39,845 nucleotides of DNA from Nocardia sp. BSTN01 (GCF_015354405.1 NZ_JADKYP010000058.1:1-39845), one strand, 5' to 3'; shown: positions 25,546 to 34,889, counted from the stretch's first letter. Translations and numbers: made by a program. Notes: generated by a model from the sequence alone, not told the origin.

Positions 25546-26268
25546 ATGTTGGAATTGACCGACGTAGTCAAGGAATACCGGGTGGGTGAACAGCGGGTTC
25601 GCGCCCTCGACACCGTCAGCCTGCGCATCGAGGCGGGTGAATTCACCTCCATCATCGGCCCGTCGGGCTCCGGGAAGAGCACGCTGCTGCATCTGCTCGG
25701 CGCGTTGGATTCACCGGATTCGGGTTCCATCACCTTCCGGGGTGAGGAGATCGGTTCCCTCGACGACAACCGGCAATCCGAATTCCGCCGCCACCGGGTG
25801 GGTTTCATCTTCCAGTTCTTCAACCTGCTGCCGACCCTCTCGGCGTGGGAGAACGTCGCGGTCCCGAAACTGCTGGACGGCACCGGATTACGCAAGGCCA
25901 AGCCGCGGGCGCTGGAACTGCTCGACCGCGTGGGCCTGGCCGATCGCGCCGGCCATCGCCCCGCCGAACTGTCCGGCGGCCAGATGCAGCGGGTGGCCGT
26001 CGCTCGCGCGCTGATCATGGACCCGCCGCTGATCCTGGCCGACGAACCCACCGGCAATCTGGATTCCAAGACCGGCGCCTCGATTCTGGAGCTGCTCGGC
26101 GACATCTCCGGCGCCGGCAATTCGGTGGTGATGGTCACCCACGACATGGGGGCCGTCGACTACTGCGATCGCGTGATCACCCTGCGGGACGGGCGCATCG
26201 GTTCCGACGAACTGGTCTCCGCACGCGGCCGCGAGGTGCACGACGGTGACGAGGTGGTGCGCGCGTGA
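25546..26268 (+). CDS. ABC transporter ATP-binding protein, MacB/LolD type
   Basis: This 240-aa ATPase has Walker A GPSGSGKST (38-46), Q-loop FIFQFFNLLPT, signature ELSGGQMQRVAVARAL (142-146 core), Walker B LILADEPTGNLDS, and the switch His in MVTHD. The motif spacing and FNLLPTLSAWENV are those of the MacB/LolD/FtsE class, which works with FtsX-type permeases in mechanotransmission or in export of peptides, drugs or lipoproteins. Its stop overlaps the permease start (GTGA). The divergent two-component system suggests peptide or envelope-stress resistance; the substrate is not known. Confidence 0.95.
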   Translation: MLELTDVVKEYRVGEQRVRALDTVSLRIEAGEFTSIIGPSGSGKSTLLHLLGALDSPDSGSITFRGEEIGSLDDNRQSEFRRHRVGFIFQFFNLLPTLSAWENVAVPKLLDGTGLRKAKPRALELLDRVGLADRAGHRPAELSGGQMQRVAVARALIMDPPLILADEPTGNLDSKTGASILELLGDISGAGNSVVMVTHDMGAVDYCDRVITLRDGRIGSDELVSARGREVHDGDEVVRA

Positions 26269-28757
26269 TCACAGCCGGCTGGGATCGGTTGCGGCTGTTC
26301 AATATCGGTGAGCTGTTCACCCACAAGGGCCGCACCGCCATGTCGATGGCGGTCATGGGGGTTTCGGCGGGACTGCTGGTGGCGGTGCTCAGCATCTCCG
26401 GTTCGGTGACCGGTTCGGTGGACCGGCTGACCTCGGCGCTGGGCGGTAAGGCGCAACTCGAGATCTCCGGCGTCACCGAGAGCGGATTCGGACAGGATCT
26501 GCTACCGCAGGTGCGCGCGGTCCCCGGCGTCGAGGCGGCGGTGCCGATGATCCGCACCGGTGTCGGCAATGCGGCCGACCGCACGCTGCTCATCGGCGCC
26601 GACGCGTCGGTCTCCGCGCTCGGCAGCGATCTCAACGGGGCGATGAGCGCGCAGGCGGCGAAACTGCTGTCGGTCCCCGGCGGGGTTCTCGTCGGCGCGG
26701 GCCTGGGCTGGCACGAGGGCGAGACCTTCACACTGGGCAGCCGGCAGGTGACCGTGGCCGGGGTGCTCGACGACGCCACCTCGCACAAACTCAACAGCGG
26801 GCACATCGTCATCGCCACCCTTCCGGTCGCCCAGCAACTCGCCGGACGGGCGGGCATGCTCGACTCCATCCAGATCGTGCCGAAGCCGGGAACCGATGTC
26901 GGACAGCTGCGTTCGGCGCTGACCGCGCTGGTGAACGGCCGTGCCGTGGTGGCCGATCCGAGTCTGCGCACCGCCCAGGCGAGCGGCGCGATCCAGCTCG
27001 TCCGCTTCTCCACGACGATGGCTTCGGCTGCGGCGCTGATCGTTTCGGGCTTCCTGATCTACAACGCGATGAGTATGGCGGTGGCACAACGCCGCCCGAC
27101 ACTGTCGCTGCTGCGCGCGATCGGCGGGCGGCGTCGTCCGATGGTGCGTGATCTCATCGTGGAGGCGGCCGTCATCGGCCTGATCGGCGGTGCGATCGGC
27201 TCGGTGGTCGGAATCTTCGCCGGCCGCATGTCGATCGACACGATTCCCTCGGCCATGGTGGCGGCGGTCGACACCCGCACCGAATACATGGTGCCCGGAT
27301 ACGCGATTCCCTTCGCGATCGCGGCCTGCGTGCTCGCCAGCGTCGCCGCCTCGGCGATCGCGGCTCGCCAGGTCTACAAGGTGCAACCCATCGAAGCGCT
27401 CGCGCCGGTCGGAGTGTCGAAGGCCGATGCGGTCGGGCCGTGGCTGCGGTGGGGTGCGCTGGTGGGCGGCCTGGCGATGGTCGGCGGGGCGATCGTCATC
27501 GCCCGCGCCGATCTGGGGCGGGCCTCGCTCGCCGCGATCTCGCTGTCCATCGCGGGCGCGGTCGGGTTGTGTTTCGCCGCGATGGGCCCGATCGTGCGCC
27601 TGGCGGCCGCGGTCGCCCGGATCTTCGGAGCGCCCGGCGCGCTGGGGGCGACCACCATCGAGCGGGCCCCGCGTCGCGTCTGGGCGACGGCGATGACGGT
27701 GATGATCGGCGTCACCGCGACCGTCGCGATGGGCGGTGCGTCGAGCAATCTGGTCGATTCGGCGACGGACTCGTTCTCCGATCTCGGCCGCCGCGACGCC
27801 TACATCAGCCCCACCTCGCTGGCCGAATTCCCCACGGGGCCATTGCTTCCCGCCGATCTGAAGGAGACCGTGCGGCGGATTCCCGGGGTCGCGGATGTGG
27901 GATCGGCGCAGATGGCCTTCGCCACCGTGGGCAGCGATCGGGTGTTGTTGCAGGCCTATCAGTCCAATATCCGGTCGTCGGTCCTCGCGGATCTGGGACC
28001 CGATGTGTTGCAGCAGATGTCGACCGGTGCGGGCGTGGTGCTGTCGCGCGATGTGGCTCGCTCCCTGGGCGTCGGCCCGGGCGCACACCTCGAACTGCCC
28101 ACGCCGACGGGCATCCATTCCGTGCGGGTCCTGCGGGTGATCCCGTACTTCTCGGCGCTGTCGGGCATCGTGCTGATGGATCTGGACGTCCTGCGGCAGT
28201 GGTACGACCGCCCCGGCGAGACGATCCTCGGTGTCAACTTCGCGCCCGATGCCGACAAGGCCCAGGTGATCGATGCGATCCGTGCGGTGGTGCCGCCCGG
28301 TCTGCACGTGGACACCGGATCGCAGGCGCTCGCGGCGGTATCGCAAGGAGTGCAGCAGGGGACGTCGCTGTCCGGTTCGATCCTGTGGATCGTGGTGCTG
28401 GTCTCCACCGCGGCGCTGCTGAACACGCTGATGCTGTCGGTCCTGGAACGCCGCCGCGAACTCGGCGTGCTGCGCGCCATGGGCACCAGCCGCCGATTCC
28501 TGTTGCGCACGGTGCTGACCGAGGCCGCCGGCATCGGATTGGCCGGTGCCGCACTGGGTTTGGTGACCGGCGCGGCCGTACAGTACCTGGCCACCATGGC
28601 GATGGGCCACGCCATGACCATCGACGTGGTGTACCGCCCGAGCCCCATGTTGCTGGTCTACGCCGTCGCCGCGCTGGTGCTGGCGCTGCTCGGCTCGATC
28701 CCACCGTCGCTGCGCGCGGCCCGCATGCCGATCGTCGAGGCCATCGCCGTCGATTGA
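26265..28757 (+). CDS. FtsX-family ABC transporter permease
   Basis: The 830-aa permease starts at GTG, overlapping the ATPase gene by 4 nt. It has an N-terminal membrane segment (about 25-45), a large outer domain (about 50-245), an FtsX core (about 250-370), further membrane segments (about 398-490), a second outer domain (about 500-700) and a second FtsX core (705-820: SILWIVVLVSTAALLNTLML; LERRRELGVLRAMGTSRRF). The duplicated architecture is that of large actinobacterial permeases that work as one chain. A hairpin terminator follows the stop. Confidence 0.95.
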   Translation: MITAGWDRLRLFNIGELFTHKGRTAMSMAVMGVSAGLLVAVLSISGSVTGSVDRLTSALGGKAQLEISGVTESGFGQDLLPQVRAVPGVEAAVPMIRTGVGNAADRTLLIGADASVSALGSDLNGAMSAQAAKLLSVPGGVLVGAGLGWHEGETFTLGSRQVTVAGVLDDATSHKLNSGHIVIATLPVAQQLAGRAGMLDSIQIVPKPGTDVGQLRSALTALVNGRAVVADPSLRTAQASGAIQLVRFSTTMASAAALIVSGFLIYNAMSMAVAQRRPTLSLLRAIGGRRRPMVRDLIVEAAVIGLIGGAIGSVVGIFAGRMSIDTIPSAMVAAVDTRTEYMVPGYAIPFAIAACVLASVAASAIAARQVYKVQPIEALAPVGVSKADAVGPWLRWGALVGGLAMVGGAIVIARADLGRASLAAISLSIAGAVGLCFAAMGPIVRLAAAVARIFGAPGALGATTIERAPRRVWATAMTVMIGVTATVAMGGASSNLVDSATDSFSDLGRRDAYISPTSLAEFPTGPLLPADLKETVRRIPGVADVGSAQMAFATVGSDRVLLQAYQSNIRSSVLADLGPDVLQQMSTGAGVVLSRDVARSLGVGPGAHLELPTPTGIHSVRVLRVIPYFSALSGIVLMDLDVLRQWYDRPGETILGVNFAPDADKAQVIDAIRAVVPPGLHVDTGSQALAAVSQGVQQGTSLSGSILWIVVLVSTAALLNTLMLSVLERRRELGVLRAMGTSRRFLLRTVLTEAAGIGLAGAALGLVTGAAVQYLATMAMGHAMTIDVVYRPSPMLLVYAVAALVLALLGSIPPSLRAARMPIVEAIAVD

Positions 28758-28773
28758 TCGAATCAGGAGGGGA

Positions 28774-28801
28774 AGTCCCACGCGGCCGGGCGCGTGGGAC
28801 T
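28774..28801 (+). terminator. Terminator of the ABC exporter operon
   Basis: AGTCCCACGCG pairs perfectly with CGCGTGGGACT over 11 bp with a 6-nt loop, 17 nt after the permease stop. No U-tract is present. Confidence 0.6.
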
Positions 28802-28836
28802 ACTCGCTTCCGGGGCGAAAGTCGGCTGGTGGCCGT

Positions 28837-28842
28837 TAGGTT
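28837..28842 (+). promoter_or_regulatory. -10 box of a leaderless transcript
   Basis: TAGGTT is followed by 6 nt and then ATG 28849. No Shine-Dalgarno sequence is present. Confidence 0.5.
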
Positions 28843-28848
28843 GGCGGA

Positions 28849-29466
28849 ATGGACGAATCGGATACCGTCGGCCCGTCCGTGGCTGCGCCGGATACAGGGG
28901 CGAAACCGCCCGGTCCGATCGCCGCCGCCACCGCCGTGTTCGCCGTCGCCGTGCTGGTCTGCCTGTACTACGGCTGGTGGCCGTCGCGATTCGGCAGTAT
29001 GCGGTGGGCCGATCCCTTGCTCGCCGCCGCGGGGGCACTCGTCCTCCTCGCCGCCGCGGGCGTGCTGTGGATGATCCGCACCCTGTACCTGCTCGGACGA
29101 GACCGCCGATGGTCGTGGTGGGTGCTGCCCGTGCCACTGACCGTGCTGGCCGCCGGTCTGATGGTGATCCTCGCGCCGCGAACGACATTCGACGAGATGC
29201 GCCCGGAATTCGAACGCGTCGCCCGCGAACTGGTGGCGGGGCCCGACACCGTCCGGAGCGATTTCGAGATCGGGCGGTTCGATATCGCCTACGCGCGCGC
29301 GGATTCGGGTGGCGCGGTCTACTTCGTCGAGGCGGGCGGGCTCGGACTGGACACGAGCAGCGGGTGGGCCTACTCACCGAACGGCAGGCCGGCCGGATTC
29401 GACGATTTCTCGGCGACGCACCTCGCCGGGCCGTGGTACGAGTTCACCGCGGTCTGGCGGACGTGA
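28849..29466 (+). CDS. Membrane protein of unknown function
   Basis: The 205-aa protein has a short cytoplasmic start and three membrane segments: near 24-45 ([20 protein letters not shown]), 55-77 ([19 protein letters not shown]) and 92-110 ([17 protein letters not shown]). A soluble C-terminal domain follows (about 112-205), containing [14 protein letters not shown] and [15 protein letters not shown] do not recognise the family. It lies just before gatB, close to where M. tuberculosis has the unnamed Rv3008; whether they are homologous I cannot say. Confidence 0.8.
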   Translation: MDESDTVGPSVAAPDTGAKPPGPIAAATAVFAVAVLVCLYYGWWPSRFGSMRWADPLLAAAGALVLLAAAGVLWMIRTLYLLGRDRRWSWWVLPVPLTVLAAGLMVILAPRTTFDEMRPEFERVARELVAGPDTVRSDFEIGRFDIAYARADSGGAVYFVEAGGLGLDTSSGWAYSPNGRPAGFDDFSATHLAGPWYEFTAVWRT

Positions 29467-29500
29467 CTCGGGTGGGCGCAGCGTCGTCGGTGCCCTTACA

Positions 29501-29506
29501 TAAACT
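29501..29506 (+). promoter_or_regulatory. -10 box of a leaderless gatB transcript
   Basis: TAAACT is followed by 7 nt (GGTGGCC) and ATG 29514. GGTGG is too close to the ATG for normal ribosome binding, so leaderless initiation is likely. Confidence 0.55.
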
Positions 29507-29513
29507 GGTGGCC

Positions 29514-31025
29514 ATGACTGCACCCACGGTGGACTTGATGGACTATGCCGACGTCATCGACCGGTACGAGCCGGTGCTGGGCATGGAGGTGCACGTCGAA
29601 CTGGGCACCGAAACCAAGATGTTCTGCGGGTGCCCGACGGCCTTCGGCGCCGAGCCGAACACCCAGGTCTGCCCGGTATGCCTGGGCCTGCCGGGTTCGC
29701 TGCCGGTGGTCAACCAGCAGGCCGTGGAGTCGGCGATCCGCATCGGTCTCGCGCTGAACTGCTCGATCACCCCGTGGGGCCGGTTCGCGCGCAAGAACTA
29801 CTTCTACCCGGATCAGCCGAAGAACTACCAGATCAGCCAGTACGACGAGCCGATCGCCACCGACGGCTACCTCGATGTGGTGCTCGACGACGGCTCGGTC
29901 TTCCGGGTCGACATCGAACGTGCCCACATGGAGGAGGACACCGGTAAGTCGCTGCACGTGGGCGGCGCCACCGGCCGCATCCACGGCGCGAGCCATTCGC
30001 TGCTGGATTACAACCGGGCCGGCGTGCCGCTGATCGAGATCGTCACCAAGCCGATCACCGGCGCCGGTGAACGCGCCCCCGAGGTGGCCCGCGCCTACGT
30101 CACCGCACTGCGCGATCTGCTGAAGGCGCTCGACGTCTCCGACGTGAAGATGGAGCAGGGTTCGCTGCGCTGCGACGCCAACGTGTCGCTGATGGCCAAG
30201 GGCGCCAAGGAATTCGGCACCCGCACCGAAACCAAGAACGTGAACTCGCTGCGCAGTGTCGAGGTCGCGGTGCGTTACGAGATGCGCCGCCAGGGCGCGG
30301 TGCTCAGCTCGGGCGGCACCGTGATCCAGGAGACCCGGCACTTCCACGAGGGCGACGGTTCCACCTCCCCGGGCCGGGTCAAGGAAACCGCCGAGGACTA
30401 CCGCTACTTCCCGGAGCCGGACCTCGAGCCGATCGCGCCCGACGCCGACTGGGTCGAGAAGCTGCGCGGCACCATCCCCGAATACCCGTGGCTGCGCCGC
30501 GCCCGCATCCAGGCCGAATGGGGTCTGTCCGACGAGGTGTTCCGCGATCTGATCAATGCCGGCGCGCTCGACCTGATCATCGCCACCGTCGACGCCGGCA
30601 CCACGGTCGACGCCGCCCGCGCCTGGTGGGTCAACTACCTCACCGAGCAGGCCAAGGAGCGCGAGGTCGCCCTCGAGGACCTGCCGATCACGCCGAAGCA
30701 GGTCGCCGAGGTGGTCGCGCTGGTCGACGCCAAGACCATCAACTCCAAGGTGGCGCGCCAGGTCGTCGATTTCGTGCTGGCCGGTGAGGGCGATCCGGGG
30801 CAGATCGTCGAGGCCAAGGGGCTGGGCATGGTGTCCGACGATTCGGCCCTGCAGTCCGAGGTCGACAAGGCGCTGGCCGCCAACCCGGACATCGCCGACA
30901 AGATTCGCTCCGGCAAGGTCCAGGCCGCCGGCAAGATCGTCGGCGACGTCATGAAGGCCACCCGCGGCCAGGCCGACGCCGCCCGCGTCCGCGAACTGGT
31001 CCTCGCCGCCTGCGGCGCCGCCTGA
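29514..31025 (+). CDS. gatB: Asp-tRNA(Asn)/Glu-tRNA(Gln) amidotransferase subunit B
   Basis: GatB binds the mischarged tRNA, activates the carboxylate with ATP and uses ammonia from GatA. The 503-aa protein has the cradle motif [10 protein letters not shown] and the zinc-type cysteines MFCGCP and [17 protein letters not shown]. It has [42 protein letters not shown] and LRCDANVS. The C-terminal helical and YqeY-like tail domain ends near [18 protein letters not shown]. It is apart from gatCA but on the same strand. A terminator hairpin follows. Confidence 0.97.
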   Translation: MTAPTVDLMDYADVIDRYEPVLGMEVHVELGTETKMFCGCPTAFGAEPNTQVCPVCLGLPGSLPVVNQQAVESAIRIGLALNCSITPWGRFARKNYFYPDQPKNYQISQYDEPIATDGYLDVVLDDGSVFRVDIERAHMEEDTGKSLHVGGATGRIHGASHSLLDYNRAGVPLIEIVTKPITGAGERAPEVARAYVTALRDLLKALDVSDVKMEQGSLRCDANVSLMAKGAKEFGTRTETKNVNSLRSVEVAVRYEMRRQGAVLSSGGTVIQETRHFHEGDGSTSPGRVKETAEDYRYFPEPDLEPIAPDADWVEKLRGTIPEYPWLRRARIQAEWGLSDEVFRDLINAGALDLIIATVDAGTTVDAARAWWVNYLTEQAKEREVALEDLPITPKQVAEVVALVDAKTINSKVARQVVDFVLAGEGDPGQIVEAKGLGMVSDDSALQSEVDKALAANPDIADKIRSGKVQAAGKIVGDVMKATRGQADAARVRELVLAACGAA

Positions 31026-31039
31026 GTTCGCGAATCCCG

Positions 31040-31065
31040 AGGCCCGGTCCACTGCGGCCGGGCCT
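31040..31065 (+). terminator. gatB terminator
   Basis: AGGCCCGG and CCGGGCCT form an 8-bp stem with a 10-nt loop, 14 nt after the gatB stop. It lies before the convergent LppZ-like gene and might serve both. Confidence 0.55.
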
Positions 31066-31146
31066 TCGTGGTTCGCGCAGCCGCACACGCCGAGCGCCAC
31101 ACGCATCGGTCGGATGTGCACGGCCGGGCCGGGACGGCCCTCCCGA

Positions 31147-32277
31147 TTAGTCCGGTCCGCCGCCCGCGCCGCCCTTCGGCGGTGGGATGCGCACGATGCG
31201 GTCGTCCAGCGGGCCCGCGGCGGCGGGCTTGTTGACGGTCCCCACCCAGACGTTGCCGTCGGCGCCGAGCGCGGCGCCGCCGAGGGAGCCGTACTTGTCC
31301 TGGGCCACCATCGTCGGGGCGGTGGTCACCGCGTGGGTGGTGGGGTCGGCGTCGGCGAAGGCCAGCGCCTTGGCCGACGACATGGAGATCGCCACCCCGT
31401 CCACGGCGGCCGCACAGCCACCCGCACCCGGCTTGTCCGGCCACGTCCACGCGGTCGCGACGGCGCCGTCGGGCCCGAGGCGCTGCAGCCGGTCCTCGGT
31501 GGCGGTGCGGTCGGTGAACCAGATGGTGTCCTTGTGGTCGGGGCACACCCCGCCCGCGGTGCCGATGCCCGACGCCACCACCTTCGGATTGGCGTTGCCC
31601 GGCGCCGGATCGTCGATCTCGAGCAGCTTGCCGGCCAGCGATCCGGGATCGTTCGCCGCGCCCGGATTGCCGGCGTCGCCGGTCAGTACCGCCAGTTTGG
31701 TCGGCGAGACGAAGGCGAGCGACCCGTGATTTCCGTTGGCGCCCTTGGGAATTCCGGTGAGGATCGGTTTCGGATCGCCGCCCGCGCCGATGCGCACGAC
31801 GCGATTGTCCGAGGCGGTCGTGATGTAGGCGTAGACCAGCCCGTCCTCGCCGTAACTCGGTGAGAGCGCGACATCGCTGAGCCCGCCGTCGCCGGCCGCG
31901 TCGACATCGACCCGGGTGACCTCGAGCGGCTGCGGCGGCGCCTGACTCGGATCGACGGCGGTGACCTTCAGAACGCGCCCGGTGGTGCGCTCGGTGACCA
32001 GTGCCTGCTGCCCGTCCGGCAGAACCGTCAGCCCGCCGGTGGTGTCCAGGCACGACACCACGACCGCCGGATCGGGATCGATACACGGCCCGGTGGGGCG
32101 CTGCCCGGTCGGCGGCGGAGTTTTCGGCTCGCTGGTCGGGCCCTGCCCCTCGGGTTCGATGGTCGGCGCGGGAGTGAACGGTTTGGACGCGGAATCGTCG
32201 AAGCGGGCACAGCCGACCACCAGACCGGCGGTGACGGCGAGGATCGACGCGACACGGCCGACGACAACCACACTCAT
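31147..32277 (-). CDS. lppZ: LppZ-like lipoprotein with a glucose/sorbosone dehydrogenase-type beta-propeller
   Basis: The 376-aa protein starts at ATG placed 7 nt after a -10 box. A signal peptide ends in the lipobox LVVGC (Cys23), followed by a Pro/Thr-rich linker to about residue 65. The rest is a six-bladed propeller of the PQQ-type sugar dehydrogenase fold, with blades marked by GGLTVLPDGQQALVTERTTGRVLKV, GDGGLSDVALSPSYGEDGLVYAYIT, and NHGSLAFVSPTKLAVLTGDAG. Four or more Cys outside suggest disulfides. Whether PQQ or any substrate is bound is unknown. From memory, M. tuberculosis lppZ (Rv3006) lies beside a DoxX-like gene in the same divergent pattern, which supports the name. Confidence 0.85.
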   Translation of the reverse strand: MSVVVVGRVASILAVTAGLVVGCARFDDSASKPFTPAPTIEPEGQGPTSEPKTPPPTGQRPTGPCIDPDPAVVVSCLDTTGGLTVLPDGQQALVTERTTGRVLKVTAVDPSQAPPQPLEVTRVDVDAAGDGGLSDVALSPSYGEDGLVYAYITTASDNRVVRIGAGGDPKPILTGIPKGANGNHGSLAFVSPTKLAVLTGDAGNPGAANDPGSLAGKLLEIDDPAPGNANPKVVASGIGTAGGVCPDHKDTIWFTDRTATEDRLQRLGPDGAVATAWTWPDKPGAGGCAAAVDGVAISMSSAKALAFADADPTTHAVTTAPTMVAQDKYGSLGGAALGADGNVWVGTVNKPAAAGPLDDRIVRIPPPKGGAGGGPD

Positions 32278-32284
32278 TGTCCAA

Positions 32285-32290
32285 ACGTTA
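32285..32290 (-). promoter_or_regulatory. -10 box of a leaderless lppZ transcript
   Basis: On the minus strand TAACGT is followed by 7 nt and ATG 32277. Confidence 0.5.
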
Positions 32291-32443
32291 CGGAAATACC
32301 GCCGCGCGCGCTCGCAGGGGTCCGGGCCGCACCGCGCGGGCCGTCCCGGCGCATGCGGTTCGCGCTGGCGGGGCGCGCCGCAGGACGTGCCGGGCGCGGC
32401 TGACACGCCGGGAACAGACCACGCGCCCGCTCTTTGGACGTCA

Positions 32444-32449
32444 TACTCT
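32444..32449 (+). promoter_or_regulatory. -10 box of a leaderless doxX-like transcript
   Basis: TACTCT is followed by 6 nt and GTG 32456. It decides the start of the DoxX-like gene. Confidence 0.5.
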
Positions 32450-32455
32450 GTGCCC

Positions 32456-33427
32456 GTGACGGACAAGCCGAATCAAACACCGGAATCGAATCAGCCGTCG
32501 GGGCGGACGTCGGGCTCCGGACCGACGGCGGGCAGCCCCTACGACAATCCGACCGGCGAATTCCCCTCGGTGAAACCCGCGGTGGGCAAAGACGTTCCGC
32601 GGACCGAGGACGATTTGGGCCTGGACCCGGACGTACCGGCCGCGGGTGCCGAGCACACCGGCGCCCCGAAGGCGGCGAAGGGATCCACCGGTACCGCGGC
32701 CGCCGGCGCTGCCGCCGCGAGCGCAGCGCACCCCGGCGCCGCCCGTGGCACCGAACATCCCGGCACCGAGCACATCGACGCCGAACATCCCGGAGCTGTA
32801 CCGGCCGGCGCCGGGCCCGCGGAGGCGGAAGCGCCCACCTACGCCTTCGCCACGATCCCGCCCGCCCGGGCCAACGGCGACACCGAGCGTCTCCGTCGTC
32901 CGCGCGAATATCGCCGCGGCACACTGGATCTGGGTCTGCTGGGCCTGCGCCTGACCGTCGGCCTCACCTTCCTGTACCACGGCCTGCAGAAGCTGGCCGG
33001 CTGGTTCCACGGCCCGGGTCTGGACGGCACCCGCCACATGCTCGAGCAGGGTGGCTGGAAGCACATCGAACTGTCCACCGCGATGCTCACCGTCTCCGAG
33101 GTCGGCGGCGGGGCACTGATCATCCTCGGCCTGGCCACCCCGCTGGCGGCCGGCGCGGTCCTGGCCTCGATCTCGACCGCATGGCTGTGGAAGCAAGGCA
33201 TGGCTCCCGACTTCCAGTACCGCCCGGTCGAATTGGAGTCGATCCTCGCCGGGGCGGCGGCCTCACTGATCCTCACCGGCCCCGGCCGCCTGTCGTTCGA
33301 CCGCAACCGTGGCTGGGCCGTCCGCCCGTCGTGGGGTTCGTTCGTCTGCCTGGTCCTGGCGCTCGGGGCGGCGGCCGCTGGGTGGATTTTCCTGCACGGC
33401 GGCAACCCGTTCGTGGGAATCTTCTGA
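32456..33427 (+). CDS. DoxX-family membrane protein with a long disordered N-terminus
   Basis: The 323-aa protein has two parts. Residues 1-155 are a disordered Pro/Gly/Ala/Glu-rich region with PTGEFPSVKPAVGKDVPRTE and repeated EHPG-type units (TEHPGTEHIDAEHPG). Residues 156-323 are a DoxX domain of four membrane segments with LLGLRLTVGLTFLYHGLQKL and GGGALIILGLATPLAAGAVL. DoxX proteins are linked to thiol/redox complexes in mycobacteria, but their reaction is unclear. It matches Rv3005c by position from memory; the long extension is notable. The SnoaL-like gene follows after 3 nt. Confidence 0.88.
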   Translation: MTDKPNQTPESNQPSGRTSGSGPTAGSPYDNPTGEFPSVKPAVGKDVPRTEDDLGLDPDVPAAGAEHTGAPKAAKGSTGTAAAGAAAASAAHPGAARGTEHPGTEHIDAEHPGAVPAGAGPAEAEAPTYAFATIPPARANGDTERLRRPREYRRGTLDLGLLGLRLTVGLTFLYHGLQKLAGWFHGPGLDGTRHMLEQGGWKHIELSTAMLTVSEVGGGALIILGLATPLAAGAVLASISTAWLWKQGMAPDFQYRPVELESILAGAAASLILTGPGRLSFDRNRGWAVRPSWGSFVCLVLALGAAAAGWIFLHGGNPFVGIF

Positions 33428-33430
33428 ACC

Positions 33431-33871
33431 GTGCCTGATTCCGCAATACCGAGTTACCGGGCGATCGAGCGCTTGATCGCCGACTACGCCCTCCTGGTCG
33501 ACCAGGGCGATTTCGCGAGCGTTGGCGCCCTGTTCGCCACGGGCGCGTTCGGCGGCAGCGCCGGAATGATCGAGGGCAGTACCGCCGTGGAGAAGATGCT
33601 GTCCGGCACCGTGATCCGCTACGACGACGGCACTCCCCGCACGAAACACCTGGTCACCAACCTGGTGATCGAGGTCGACGAGGCCGAGGACACCGCCGTG
33701 GCCCGCTCGTATTTCACCGTCCTGCAAGCCACCCCGGACCTACCGCTGCAACCCATCGTCAGCGGCCGCTACGCCGACCGCTTCCACAGCCCCGACGGCC
33801 AGTGGGCCTTCGCCGAACGCGCGGTCACCATGGACCTCATCGGCGACGTCAGCCATCACCTGCGCAGGTAG
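33431..33871 (+). CDS. SnoaL/NTF2-like protein
   Basis: This 146-aa protein has the NTF2-like cone fold pattern: an N-terminal helix pair (SYRAIERLIADYALLVDQGDF), the ALFATGAF strand, then TKHLVTNLVIEVDEAEDTAVARSYFTVLQ and SGRYADRFHSPDGQWAFAERAVTMDLIGD. The family includes dehydratases, isomerases and proteins with no known activity, so the function is open. It starts at GTG 3 nt after the DoxX-like gene stop and is probably in the same operon. A strong terminator follows. Confidence 0.85.
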   Translation: MPDSAIPSYRAIERLIADYALLVDQGDFASVGALFATGAFGGSAGMIEGSTAVEKMLSGTVIRYDDGTPRTKHLVTNLVIEVDEAEDTAVARSYFTVLQATPDLPLQPIVSGRYADRFHSPDGQWAFAERAVTMDLIGDVSHHLRR

Positions 33872-33895
33872 GTAGCCGCGCCCACAACCCACTGA

Positions 33896-33927
33896 AAACG
33901 GCCGCTCCCGTCGGAGAGCGGCCGTTT
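33896..33927. terminator. Intrinsic terminator between convergent genes
   Basis: AAACGGCCGCTC pairs perfectly with GAGCGGCCGTTT over 12 bp with an 8-nt loop. A-rich and T-rich ends make it work on both strands, for the SnoaL-like and haloperoxidase-like genes. Confidence 0.8.
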
Positions 33928-33970
33928 CGCGCACTCGATGATTACCCCCGCCCCGAAGCGGAACGACCGC

Positions 33971-34795
33971 TCAGGAACGAATGAATGCGAGCAGGTCGGC
34001 GTTGATGGTCGCGGCTTCGGTCGTCGGCATACCGTGCGGGAAACCCGGATAGGTCTTCAGGGTGCTGTTGGGCAACAGTTCGGCGGAGCGGATACCGGTG
34101 TTCTCGATCGGGACCACCTGGTCATCCTCCCCGTGCATGACGAGGGTGGGGATGGTGATCTTCGTGAGCTCATCGGCGAAGTCGGTCTGGGAGAATGCGA
34201 CGACACCGTCGTAGTGGGCTTTGGCGCCGCCGGCCATGCCTTGGCGCCACCAGTTGGCGATCACTCCTTCGGAGGGCTGTGCGCCGGGCCGGTTGTAGCC
34301 GTAGAACGGTCCTTCGGCGAACGTGCGGAAGAAGTCCGACCGGCGGGTGGCGACCTGTTCCTGGATGTCGTCGAAGACCGACTTGTCCAATCCGCCCGGG
34401 TTGTCGGCGGTCTTCACCATGATCGGCGGCACCGCACTGATCAGAACGGCTTTGGCCGCCCGATCCTGTCCGTGGCGGGTCAGGTAACGCACGACCTCCC
34501 CACCGCCGGTGGAATGACCGATATGAACCGCGTTCGTCAGATCGAGATGGGTGACGACGGCGGCCAGGTCATCGGCATAGTGGTCCATATCGTGCCCATC
34601 GGCGACCTGAGCGGAACGCCCGTGTCCACGCCGGTCGTGAGCAACCACCCGGAAACCGTGGGACAGGAAGAACATCAGTTGTGCGTCCCAGTCATCCGAG
34701 GACAGCGGCCAGCCGTGGCTGAAGACGATGGGCTGTCCGCTGCCCCAGTCCTTGTAGAAGATGTCGACGCCGTCCGACGTCGTAATGAAAGGCAT
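33971..34795 (-). CDS. Alpha/beta hydrolase, cofactor-free haloperoxidase type
   Basis: The 274-aa enzyme starts at ATG with GAGGAG 6 nt upstream. The fold is complete: oxyanion segment VFSHGWPLSSDDWD, nucleophile elbow GHSTGGG (Ser95), acid in HGEDDQ (Asp224/225) and His254 in GFPHGM. VVAHDRRGHGRS and the TADNPGGLDKSVFDDIQ cap are typical of non-haem chloroperoxidases and related esterases. In vivo it is more likely an esterase or perhydrolase than a halogenating enzyme. It lies after ilvD on the same strand, but a hairpin separates them. Confidence 0.9.
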   Translation of the reverse strand: MPFITTSDGVDIFYKDWGSGQPIVFSHGWPLSSDDWDAQLMFFLSHGFRVVAHDRRGHGRSAQVADGHDMDHYADDLAAVVTHLDLTNAVHIGHSTGGGEVVRYLTRHGQDRAAKAVLISAVPPIMVKTADNPGGLDKSVFDDIQEQVATRRSDFFRTFAEGPFYGYNRPGAQPSEGVIANWWRQGMAGGAKAHYDGVVAFSQTDFADELTKITIPTLVMHGEDDQVVPIENTGIRSAELLPNSTLKTYPGFPHGMPTTEAATINADLLAFIRS

Positions 34796-34856
34796 GGGGG
34801 ACTCCTCGTGATCGGATTCTCGGTTGCTGCCCGCAGGCGTCGACCGGAACCGGTTG

Positions 34857-34889
34857 GGGCGCCGACGCTTCTGAACGGTCGGCGCCCCG
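34857..34889 (-). terminator. Hairpin between ilvD and the haloperoxidase-like gene
   Basis: GGGGCGCCGAC and GTCGGCGCCCC pair perfectly over 11 bp with an 11-nt loop. On the minus strand it lies 128 nt after the ilvD stop and 62 nt before the next start. It may terminate ilvD transcripts or act in the leader of the next gene. The rest of 34796-35016 shows nothing else clear. Confidence 0.5.

Noticed and set aside
26502-28781. 759-aa antisense frame over the FtsX permease
   Set aside because: It is His/Arg/Gln/Gly-rich shadow sequence opposite a well-supported permease.
29496-31121. 541-aa antisense frame over gatB
   Set aside because: gatB is certain on the plus strand; the antisense frame has no recognisable motif.
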